DNA of 10,965 nucleotides from Actinomycetota bacterium (GTDB lineage: Bacteria > Actinomycetota > Humimicrobiia > Humimicrobiales > Humimicrobiaceae). Shown here one piece after another: positions 1 through 5,208 of this stretch; the first letter of the stretch is position 1; the number at the start of each line of letters is the position of its first letter. The position numbers and the translations under genes were made by a program. The notes under the pieces were generated by a model. It was given only the letters and a program-made list of their open reading frames with translations, had not been told where the DNA came from and searched no databases. The DNA lies in assembly GCA_016932375.1 (NCBI GenBank), contig JAFGDA010000195.1:1-10965 (forward strand). The letters are read 5' to 3'.

Positions 1-419
1 AGCTTGAAAGGGCAAAAAGATATAATTATCCAGTAACATTCTTGATGCTGGATATCGACCGCTTCAAGGAAGTTAATGACATATATGGACACCAGGTCGG
101 TGACCTTATTTTAAAAAGTGTCGGCCGGATTTTAATGGGCCAGACCAGGAAAATTGATACGATAATAAGATATGGCGGTGACGAATTTTTATTGATATTA
201 CCCAATTTCAAGCAGGAAAATATTGAAGGGTTTAAAAACCGTATAAACACTGCTGTCATCCAATTAAATAAGGAGACAAAAATCCTGGATTTTGATATAG
301 GACTCTCAACAGGCATAGGTTACTGGTATCCAGGAGAGAACCTGCCGGTTGAAAAAGCCGTAGATGATGCTGATGGATCCATGTATGATGAGAAAAGAAG
401 GAAAGTCAGGAAGAAATAA
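1..419 (+). CDS. GGDEF-domain diguanylate cyclase, 3' part only
   Basis: This is the C-terminal part of a protein whose start lies left of the window; the reading frame enters at base 3 and gives 138 residues. Diguanylate cyclases condense two GTP into cyclic di-GMP. The visible part opens with the family's LMLDIDRFKEVND stretch, whose aspartate binds metal and whose F/N residues contact the substrate. The signature GGDEF, in the form RYGGDEF, is at 174-188. An RxxD motif (RKID, 147-158) sits exactly five residues before GGDEF, the spacing of the product-inhibition I-site, so feedback inhibition by c-di-GMP is expected. The end shows the usual STGIG strand and an AD(G)SMYDEKRR helix, so the domain is complete at its C-terminus. 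Any sensor domain lies outside the window. The GGDEF assignment is secure; activity is inferred from the intact motifs. I see no functional link to the genes downstream. Confidence 0.95.
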   Translation, partial: LERAKRYNYPVTFLMLDIDRFKEVNDIYGHQVGDLILKSVGRILMGQTRKIDTIIRYGGDEFLLILPNFKQENIEGFKNRINTAVIQLNKETKILDFDIGLSTGIGYWYPGENLPVEKAVDDADGSMYDEKRRKVRKK

Positions 420-502
420 AAAAATATTTGTCGCTGGCGTATATCCAGTTTACGGTACAGGGACTGCGGGATATGGTTATATCATGGGAAGTCCAATGGA
501 AA

Positions 503-519
503 GCCCGGAAAAACCGGGC
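503..519 (+). terminator. GC-rich hairpin after the GGDEF gene, possible terminator
   Basis: A perfect six-base-pair stem GCCCGG/CCGGGC closes an AAAAA loop about 80 bases after the GGDEF stop codon and 6 bases before the next -35 box. No T-run follows, so it is not a textbook intrinsic terminator. It could still mark the transcript end or insulate the downstream promoter. Confidence 0.4.
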
Positions 520-525
520 CATTGC

Positions 526-554
526 TTGACAAATTATTTTATGTTAAATAGTAT
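526..554 (+). promoter_or_regulatory. Sigma-70-type promoter of the NifX/DUF134/ATPase operon
   Basis: A perfect -35 box TTGACA (526-531) is followed by a 17-base AT-rich spacer and a -10-like TAGTAT (549-554, four of six consensus positions). Transcription would start near 560-563, about 60 bases before the first NifX-like gene. It lies between the hairpin ending the GGDEF gene and the start of the next gene, where an operon promoter is expected. The spacer is ideal but the -10 is imperfect, which suits a regulated promoter. Confidence 0.65.
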
Positions 555-558
555 ATGA

Positions 559-578
559 TTATGAGCATTAGCCCATAA
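559..578. promoter_or_regulatory. Imperfect dyad at the transcription start, candidate operator
   Basis: TTATGAGC and GCCCATAA flank the four bases ATTA. The arms are reverse complements at seven of eight positions, giving a 20-base dyad starting 4 bases after the -10 box. It overlaps the predicted transcription start, where a bound protein would block initiation. The operon encodes a helix-turn-helix DUF134 protein, the obvious candidate ligand, though that pairing is inference. A second short perfect dyad (CCCAT, AATTA, ATGGG; 572-586) overlaps its right half and could instead form a leader hairpin. Confidence 0.45.
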
Positions 579-623
579 TTAATGGGAAACTGTTATTGGC
601 ACAAGTAAGGAGTTGTAAATATA

Positions 624-1010
624 ATGAAAATTGCTATTTCAACTGACAATAACCATGTATCTTCTCATTTTGGGCGCTGCCCTGAGTTTACCATTGTAGA
701 AATTGAAGACGGGAAGGTAATAAATACAGAAGTTCTAAAAAACCCGGGGCACCATCCGGGATATCTGCCGCAGTTCCTGAGGACACAAGGTGTGAGCCAT
801 ATAGTTGCCGGCGGAATGGGAATGCGTGCAAGGGAATTGTTTGCAGAGGCTGGTATCAATGCTGTCCTCGGGGTGGAAGGAAGTATTGACGATGTCTTGA
901 AAAGGATACTGGAAGGGAGTTTAAAGGGAGGAGAAAACATATGCAATCCAGGTGACGGCAGGGGTTATGGTTTGGATAAGACAGTATGCGAGCATGGTAA
1001 AAATGATTAG
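624..1010 (+). CDS. NifX/NifB-type FeMo-cofactor-domain protein (first copy)
   Basis: A 128-residue protein of the dinitrogenase iron-molybdenum cofactor biosynthesis fold (Nitro_FeMo-Co; NifX, NifY, MTH1175 and orange protein). Members bind or carry metal-sulfur clusters; most, including this one, have no nif genes nearby, so a nitrogenase role should not be assumed. Visible signatures are the start MKIAIST, HFGRCP (residues 15-20), NPGHHPGYLPQFL (40-52) and VAGGMGMRARELF (61-73). The last 25 residues form a glycine-rich tail with two cysteines and a histidine (ICNPGDGRGYG and CEHG), a possible extra metal site. AAGGAG at 607-612 stands 11 bases before the ATG, which supports this start. It is the first gene of the presumed operon. 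The family is sure; the substrate is unknown. Confidence 0.92.
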   Translation: MKIAISTDNNHVSSHFGRCPEFTIVEIEDGKVINTEVLKNPGHHPGYLPQFLRTQGVSHIVAGGMGMRARELFAEAGINAVLGVEGSIDDVLKRILEGSLKGGENICNPGDGRGYGLDKTVCEHGKND

Positions 1011-1048
1011 TATATTGAAATCATTTCCCAATTTATTTTTTAACATTA

Positions 1049-1062
1049 ACGGAAAAATCCGT
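1049..1062 (+). other. Small hairpin in the gap after the first NifX-like gene
   Basis: ACGGA and TCCGT pair around an AAAA loop, 39 bases after the stop codon. No T-run follows directly, so it could be an attenuator, an mRNA-stabilising hairpin or chance. The rest of the gap (1011-1137) is AT-rich and shows no convincing second promoter. Confidence 0.3.
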
Positions 1063-1137
1063 CAGGGGTTATTTCATGTAATATAAAGTTTATTTTATTA
1101 AAGATTCATTAAAAAATGATATAAGGAGTAATCTATT

Positions 1138-1359
1138 ATGCCAAGAGGAGACGGAACAGGACCAATGGGACAGGGTCCCGGAACAGGAAGAGGCCTTGGA
1201 AGAGGTGGAGCAGGAGGCAGGGGAGGAGGCTTTGCAATGGGCCCCGGGGGCAGATGCGTGTGCCCGTCCTGCGGAACTGTTGTAAATCATCAGGTAGGCG
1301 TACCCTGTTATGAAATGGCCTGTCCAAAATGCGGGACTAAAATGAACAGGGAAGGATAA
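1138..1359 (+). CDS. Small glycine-rich zinc-ribbon protein (DUF5320-like N-terminus)
   Basis: A 73-residue protein in two parts. Residues 1-38 begin MPRGDGTGPMGQGPGTGRG, the hallmark of small DUF5320-type proteins that often accompany NifX-like and DUF134 genes; the rest of this part is nearly all Gly/Arg and probably disordered. Residues 40-72 form a compact zinc ribbon or rubredoxin-like knuckle: CPSCG (42-46) and CPKCG (62-66), plus Cys40, His51 and Cys57 as further possible ligands. AAGGAG at 1123-1128 supports the start. Its stop codon overlaps the ATG of the DUF134 gene by one base (TAATG), so the two are probably translationally coupled. It may be a metal-binding partner or metal sensor for the DUF134 regulator; that is inference. 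The gene is well supported; the function is unknown. Confidence 0.85.
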   Translation: MPRGDGTGPMGQGPGTGRGLGRGGAGGRGGGFAMGPGGRCVCPSCGTVVNHQVGVPCYEMACPKCGTKMNREG

Positions 1360-1796
1360 TGACTGCAAGGCCGAAGCTTGATAAGATAATAAAGACCATA
1401 CCCCTGTATGTATACTATAAACCCGAGGGTGTTTCCATGGATAAACTGGGGGAAGTAAACCTTACCATAGAGGAACTGGAAGCCCTCAATCTTAAGGACA
1501 GGCAGATGTTAAACCAGGTAGACTGTGCCGGAAGGATGGGTATTTCAAGATCAACCTTTCAACGCCTGCTTAAGTCTGCGAGGGGAAAGATGATTTCTGC
1601 AATAATAGAAGGCAAGGCAATAAAGTTTGAAGGTGGTAACTATATATCAGGTGAACATATAACGACCAGGACCTGCCTTAAAGGGACTTATCATTTCAAG
1701 ATCAGGAGGGAGGACCTTGCAGAAAATGACCAGGAATACAAACTAAGTAAAATAAGGTGTCCTGCCTGTGGCAGGAGACTTGTTGAGTTTAAATAA
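1359..1796 (+). CDS. DUF134 (UPF0251) helix-turn-helix DNA-binding protein
   Basis: A 145-residue protein matching the DUF134 family of predicted DNA-binding proteins, which resemble sigma factor region 4. Typical features are the basic RPK near the start, VNLTIEELEALNLKD (residues 33-47) and the helix-turn-helix AGRMGISRSTFQRLLKSAR (57-75), followed by GKAIKFEGGNY. The C-terminal part carries RCPACGRRL (133-141), half of a zinc ribbon, plus Cys55 and Cys106. The conserved RPK near the N-terminus supports the first ATG, which overlaps the preceding stop. As the only clear DNA-binding protein in the operon it is the likely local regulator, perhaps acting on the dyad at 559-578 and sensing metal or redox state through its cysteines. 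The family is sure; the target and signal are inferred. Confidence 0.92.
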   Translation: MTARPKLDKIIKTIPLYVYYKPEGVSMDKLGEVNLTIEELEALNLKDRQMLNQVDCAGRMGISRSTFQRLLKSARGKMISAIIEGKAIKFEGGNYISGEHITTRTCLKGTYHFKIRREDLAENDQEYKLSKIRCPACGRRLVEFK

Positions 1797-1812
1797 TCGT
1801 ATTGAAAACGAT
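1796..1812 (+). other. Weak hairpin after the DUF134 gene
   Basis: ATCGT (1796-1800) and ACGAT (1808-1812) can pair around a 7-base loop. Neighbouring AT bases could lengthen the stem across a bulge, and TTTTTT (1824-1829) follows 11 bases later. The stem is short and the T-run distant, so at best it is a leaky terminator or attenuator between the regulator and the second NifX-like gene. Confidence 0.22.
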
Positions 1813-1895
1813 GGTTATGTAAGTTTTTTAATGTGCCATGGTATGGGTTTTAGGAAAATGTTTTATGACTTAAATAGGGTGAAAGGAATTATAAA

Positions 1896-2276
1896 ATGAA
1901 AGTTGCAATATCTTCAAGTGGTACCGATCTTGGTTCCAATGTGGATCCAAGGTTTGGAAGGTGCCCATATTTTATCATCTATGATACCAGTAATGATAAT
2001 TTCGAGGTTGTTAATAATCAGGGAAGGCAGGCCATGGGGGGTGCAGGCATCCAGGCTGCACAACTGGTAATTGACAGTAAGGCGGATGCTGTCATAAGCG
2101 GTAATATAGGACCTAATTCTTATCATGTATTTTCTTCCGCCTCAATAAAGGTTTATTCAGGAGTTTCCGGGACCATAGAAGAAGCTATAAATAAATTAAA
2201 AAAAGGTGAGCTTAAAGAAACATCAAGTCCTGATGTCTCTTCTCATTTTGGAACCGGACCCAATTGGAATAACTAG
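1896..2276 (+). CDS. NifX/MTH1175-type FeMo-cofactor-domain protein (second copy)
   Basis: A 126-residue protein of the same fold as the gene at 624 but another subfamily. It has MKVAISSSGTDLGSNVDPRFGRCPYF, with FGRCP at residues 20-24, the MGGAGIQAAQ helix (47-56) and GNIGPNS (69-75), the pattern of the MTH1175/orange-protein branch. It lacks the PGHHPGYLP segment of the first copy, so the two are distinct rather than recently duplicated. Its tail, DVSSHFGTGP (113-122), echoes the N-terminal VSSHFGRCP of the first copy. AAAGGAA at 1882-1888 precedes the ATG. The ATPase gene begins 11 bases after its stop. In Desulfovibrio, proteins of this type are encoded with paired MinD-like Fe-S ATPases, as here. 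A metal-cofactor carrier or scaffold role is likely but unproven. Confidence 0.92.
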   Translation: MKVAISSSGTDLGSNVDPRFGRCPYFIIYDTSNDNFEVVNNQGRQAMGGAGIQAAQLVIDSKADAVISGNIGPNSYHVFSSASIKVYSGVSGTIEEAINKLKKGELKETSSPDVSSHFGTGPNWNN

Positions 2277-2287
2277 AAAGGAAAACG

Positions 2288-3124
2288 ATGATTATCTCTG
2301 TTGCCAGCGGAAAAGGAGGCACCGGGAAGACTACCGTGGCTGTCAGTCTTGCCATGGCAAGGGGCTATTGTAATTTTATGGATTATGATGTGGAAGCCCC
2401 AAACGCCAGTTTCTTTTTAAAGCCTGATATAAAAAATGAACAAACAGTAACCATGAAGCAGCCTTATTTTTTAACAGAAACTGGTGCTGATTTCAAGAAA
2501 TGTGCAGAATTCTGTCATTTTAATGCAGTTGCAGTTGCAGGCAAGGAAGTAATATTTTTTCCCGAGCTCTGCCACGGATGTGGCGGGTGCCTGCTTGTAG
2601 GGCCGGAGGGCTCTGTAATGGAGAAAGATGTGGAAGTCGGGAAAATAAGGAAAGGAAAGGCAGACCCTGGCATATCATTTTTCATGGGAGATCTTAAACC
2701 GGGATACATGAGGACAATAACAATTCAATCGGAAATGGATAAGCTTATAGAGCATGATAAGATTGTTATAATAGACTGCCCTCCAGGGACATCATGCCCT
2801 ATGGTATTTTCCCTAAAAGACAGCGACTATTGCGTGCTGGTTACAGAACCCACGCCTTACGGGCTAAACGACCTTGATCTTTCAATAGAGGTATTAAAGA
2901 GTATGAAAATCCCTTATGGTGTGATAATAAACAGGGATGGTATTGGTGATGGCAAAGTCGAGGAATACTGCAATAAGAACAATATAAAAATACTTTTAAA
3001 GATACCCAATGATATGGGAATAGCCCGTAATTATTCCAGGGGGGTAAGTCTTGTTGAATATGATAATTCCTGGGCCGGTAAGTTTAACAAAATATTGGAT
3101 TTTATTGAAAAGGAAGCCGTATAA
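2288..3124 (+). CDS. MinD/Mrp-type P-loop ATPase with a reduced ferredoxin insert (first of pair)
   Basis: A 278-residue member of the MinD superfamily ATPases that carry an inserted ferredoxin domain. The deviant Walker A motif SGKGGTGKTT is at residues 7-16, a Walker A'-region MDYDVEAPNA at 31-40, and the switch IIDCPPGTSCP at 163-173. The insert (about 60-112) normally holds two CxxCxxCxxxCP motifs. Here the first keeps only Cys72 and Cys76, with Gly66 and Phe69 where cysteines are usual. The second keeps Cys95, Cys98 and Cys101, with Gly105 replacing the last. In ferredoxins Cys1-3 of one motif share a cluster with Cys4 of the other, so one complete [4Fe-4S] site remains (95, 98, 101 and 76) and the other is lost. 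AAAGGA precedes the ATG. The stop overlaps the next start by one base, so the two ATPases are probably made in equal amounts and may form a heterodimer. Confidence 0.93.
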   Translation: MIISVASGKGGTGKTTVAVSLAMARGYCNFMDYDVEAPNASFFLKPDIKNEQTVTMKQPYFLTETGADFKKCAEFCHFNAVAVAGKEVIFFPELCHGCGGCLLVGPEGSVMEKDVEVGKIRKGKADPGISFFMGDLKPGYMRTITIQSEMDKLIEHDKIVIIDCPPGTSCPMVFSLKDSDYCVLVTEPTPYGLNDLDLSIEVLKSMKIPYGVIINRDGIGDGKVEEYCNKNNIKILLKIPNDMGIARNYSRGVSLVEYDNSWAGKFNKILDFIEKEAV

Positions 3125-3996
3125 TGAAGCAGATAACCATAATAAGTGGCAAGGGCGGGACTGGTAAAACTACCATTGCATCCAATTTTATAAAACTTGC
3201 CAGTAACCATATTGCAGTGGACTGTGATGTTGATGCCTCGAATCTTCATATCATGTTTGAACCTGAATTAAGGAAAAAGGAAGAATTTATAGGTGGTGCG
3301 GTTGCAAGGGTAACAGGGGATTGTATTAATTGTGGAAAGTGCGAGGAAGCCTGCAGGTTTGATGCTATTTCCGGTTCGAAAACGGATATAAAAATTGACC
3401 TGATAAGGTGTGAAGGCTGCGGAGTTTGTGAATATGTATGTCCTGTATCAGCAATTGAACTTGAAAGTGATTGCCAGGGAAATTATTTCGTATCCGATAT
3501 AGGTTACTGTACACTTGTGCATGCGAGGCTTAAACCGGGGGCAGAAAATTCAGGGTTGCTCATAACAAGGATCAGGAACCTTGCTGAAGACCTTGCAATA
3601 AATAATGGAAACGACCTGATACTGATTGACGGTGCTCCAGGTATAGGATGCCCGGTCATTTCATCACTTGCAGGGGTAGATTATGCCCTGATAATCACAG
3701 AACCTACGGTATCTGGCATAAGTGACTTTAAAAGAGTTTATGAAGTAGCAAAATTCCTGGATATAAAAGCTTTTGTCTGTGTTAATAAATATGATTTGAA
3801 TGTTGAAAATACCGAAAAGATAGAAGATTTCTGTCTTAAAAATGACATCAGGCTTGCAGGCAGGATACCATATGATGACCGTGTACCCCTTTATCTTTCA
3901 AACAGGAAGTTCATAACAGAAGATGCTGAAAGCGGTGCCGGGAGGGAAATAATAAATCTCTGGAAAACACTCAGTCCTTATTTAAAAACATCTTAA
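3124..3996 (+). CDS. MinD/Mrp-type P-loop ATPase with a complete 2[4Fe-4S] ferredoxin insert (second of pair)
   Basis: A 290-residue paralogue of the preceding gene. The deviant Walker A motif SGKGGTGKTT is at residues 8-17, VDCDVDASNLH at 32-42, and the switch DGAPGIGCP falls near 168-177. The ferredoxin insert is intact: CINCGKCEEAC (Cys67, 70, 73, 77) and CEGCGVCEYVCP (Cys96, 99, 102, 106) give ligands for two [4Fe-4S] clusters. Proteins of this family couple nucleotide binding to Fe-S chemistry, for example Fe-S or metal-cofactor loading; the Mrp/NBP35 branch acts in cluster delivery. Two such ATPases in tandem beside NifX-type genes is a recurring arrangement in anaerobes and is seen in the Desulfovibrio orange-protein locus. 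Translation is coupled to the upstream gene through TAATG. The family is sure; the client protein is unknown, with the NifX-like products the best candidates. Confidence 0.94.
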   Translation: MKQITIISGKGGTGKTTIASNFIKLASNHIAVDCDVDASNLHIMFEPELRKKEEFIGGAVARVTGDCINCGKCEEACRFDAISGSKTDIKIDLIRCEGCGVCEYVCPVSAIELESDCQGNYFVSDIGYCTLVHARLKPGAENSGLLITRIRNLAEDLAINNGNDLILIDGAPGIGCPVISSLAGVDYALIITEPTVSGISDFKRVYEVAKFLDIKAFVCVNKYDLNVENTEKIEDFCLKNDIRLAGRIPYDDRVPLYLSNRKFITEDAESGAGREIINLWKTLSPYLKTS

Positions 3997-4022
3997 ATTT
4001 GAAAATACAGGGAGGGTTGGCT

Positions 4023-4319
4023 ATGGGGTTTTTAAATAGCATAAAGAATTTTTTTGCTGCGCCTGCCGACACAGGTTCGAGATTCGTGGTTTTTAAGGTT
4101 AAATGTGACCGCTGTGGTGAGGAGATAACTGTAAGGGCAAGTAAGACAAGTGATATTTCACGTGTTTACGAAAGTGAAACACATGGAGATGCGGAATATT
4201 TTCTAAGGAAAGAAATACTCGGAAATAAATGCAACAACCTCATATATGCTGATATTTATTTTGGTCCCGGTTTCAATATTATCTCAAAAGATATAACCGG
4301 TGGAAAATTTCTTGAATAG
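4023..4319 (+). CDS. Small conserved-looking protein with a CxxC pair, unknown function
   Basis: A 98-residue protein I cannot name. The ATG is preceded by GGGAGGG (4010-4016) at 6 bases, which fixes the start; an upstream in-frame TTG at 3999 would add 8 residues but has no ribosome binding site. The N-terminus MGFLNSIKNFF is a short amphipathic stretch. It is followed by KVKCDRCGEEITVR (Cys28 and Cys31, a half zinc ribbon), a charged middle, a third cysteine in LGNKCNN (Cys70), and a C-terminal strand region ending DITGGKFLE. There is no signal peptide or membrane segment. It sits 26 bases after the second ATPase stop and 87 bases before glmU, so it could end the upstream operon or be the lead-in to the housekeeping block. 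It reads as a real gene by ribosome binding site, length and composition. Confidence 0.75.
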   Translation: MGFLNSIKNFFAAPADTGSRFVVFKVKCDRCGEEITVRASKTSDISRVYESETHGDAEYFLRKEILGNKCNNLIYADIYFGPGFNIISKDITGGKFLE

Positions 4320-4342
4320 CTCTTAGATTAATGCTTTTTTTA

Positions 4343-4351
4343 TGTTAAAAT
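4343..4351 (+). promoter_or_regulatory. Extended -10 promoter in front of glmU
   Basis: TG-T-TAAAAT matches an extended -10 element (TGn plus five of six -10 positions). The region 17 bases upstream (TTAGAT, 4323-4328) is a poor -35 box, which extended -10 promoters tolerate. It lies in the 87-base gap before glmU and would start transcription of the housekeeping block near 4358. Confidence 0.45.
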
Positions 4352-4353
4352 CA

Positions 4354-4364
4354 AACTGTCAGTT
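4354..4364. promoter_or_regulatory. Perfect short dyad at the glmU promoter start site
   Basis: AACTG and CAGTT flank a single T, two bases after the -10 box. The position suits an operator, but the dyad is only 11 bases long and could be chance. Just downstream, CAGT/ACTG (4360-4363, 4385-4388) and ATCA/TGAT (4368-4371, 4379-4382) can form an alternative leader hairpin reaching the GGAG in front of glmU. Confidence 0.25.
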
Positions 4365-4406
4365 AGAATCAGGGTATGTGATTGACTGGAGATTTTACAA
4401 AAAAAT

Positions 4407-5171
4407 ATGGATTATTCTAAGGATTTAAGCGTAATCATTCTGGCTGCCGGCAAGGGTAAAAGAATGAAATCGGAGACTCCCAAAGTACTTCACCATATAA
4501 CCGGAAAACCCATAATATATTATATATTATCCAAAACGCGAAGGCTTAATGCGCGGAATGTATTTGTAGTGACAGGTTATAAAAGTAAACTTGTAGAAAA
4601 TTATCTTTTTGAAAACTTTCCTGAAGTAATCCCTGTTTACCAGGAAAGACAGCTCGGTACCGCTGATGCTGTAAGGCAGGTTTTTCTCCAGAAAAAAAGA
4701 AGCGATTTTGGGAAATATATTCTTGTGATGATAGGGGATTGTCCATTGATATCATTAGGGACACTAAAATCACTGGTTGAGCAAAAACTGAACAGTGCAC
4801 CTGGCGCTACCATCCTGACAACTGAAGCCCCTGACCCCTTTGGATACGGAAGGGTAATAATGGGAAATGACGGAAGAGTGCAAAAAATTATTGAAGAACA
4901 GGATGCCGGTCCCCGTGAAAAACTTATAAAAGAAATCAACGCTTCATTCTACTGTTTTGATACGGATCTTCTAATGGAATATATCAGCCTTGTAGGTAAG
5001 GCTAATTCACAGGAGGAATATTATCTTACCGATATGGTTGAAATCCTTATAAAAAACAGTAAGGAGGTAAACCGCCTTAAAGTACGGGACCAGTATGAGG
5101 TGATGGGTATAAATGACAGAAAGCAGCTTGAGATAGTCCAGGAGTTAATGAATAGCCGTATATTTGCTTAA
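4407..5171 (+). CDS. glmU: GlmU uridylyltransferase domain only (UDP-GlcNAc pyrophosphorylase, no acetyltransferase domain)
   Basis: GlmU normally makes UDP-GlcNAc in two steps: acetylation of glucosamine-1-P by a C-terminal left-handed beta-helix, then uridylyl transfer by the N-terminal domain. This 254-residue protein has only the second activity. The motifs are intact: LAAGKGKRMKSETPKVLH (12-29), QLGTADAV (82-89), metal-binding GDCPLI (110-115), GYGRVI (146-151), EEQDA (163-167), EINASFY (176-182) and EYYLTD (204-209). It stops at INDRKQLEIVQELMNSRIFA, where the linker helix to the beta-helix begins in the full protein, which is usually about 450 residues. No remnant follows before prs. 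The only ribosome binding site seen is GGAG at 4388-4391, a long 15 bases from the ATG. The neighbouring prs supports identification as glmU. Acetylation must come from another gene, or the enzyme uses another sugar-1-phosphate. Confidence 0.9.
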   Translation: MDYSKDLSVIILAAGKGKRMKSETPKVLHHITGKPIIYYILSKTRRLNARNVFVVTGYKSKLVENYLFENFPEVIPVYQERQLGTADAVRQVFLQKKRSDFGKYILVMIGDCPLISLGTLKSLVEQKLNSAPGATILTTEAPDPFGYGRVIMGNDGRVQKIIEEQDAGPREKLIKEINASFYCFDTDLLMEYISLVGKANSQEEYYLTDMVEILIKNSKEVNRLKVRDQYEVMGINDRKQLEIVQELMNSRIFA

Positions 5172-5208
5172 ATTCAAGAAATGGGAAATAGACCGGGAGA
5201 AATGATTT

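Noticed and set aside
364..558. A 64-codon + strand open frame overlapping the end of the GGDEF gene
   Set aside because: It overlaps a certain gene in another frame, has no ribosome binding site, runs through the hairpin and the TTGACA promoter, and its translation looks like no family I know.
1063..1137. Second promoter before the zinc-ribbon gene
   Set aside because: The stretch is AT-rich with several -10-like hexamers, but no convincing -35 box at 16-18 bases from any of them.
1813..1895. Second copy of the TTATGAGC-type operator before the second NifX-like gene
   Set aside because: TTATGT and TGCCATGGTATGGG look superficially similar, but the arms do not pair and the spacing does not match the dyad at 559-578.
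624..3996. Nitrogenase (nif) gene cluster
   Set aside because: The NifX-type domain alone does not indicate nitrogen fixation. No nifH, nifD, nifK, nifE, nifN or nifB radical-SAM gene is present, and the P-loop ATPases are MinD/Mrp type with ferredoxin inserts, not NifH.
3999..4022. TTG start eight codons upstream of the small CxxC gene
   Set aside because: No ribosome binding site precedes it, whereas GGGAGGG stands at ideal distance before ATG 4023.
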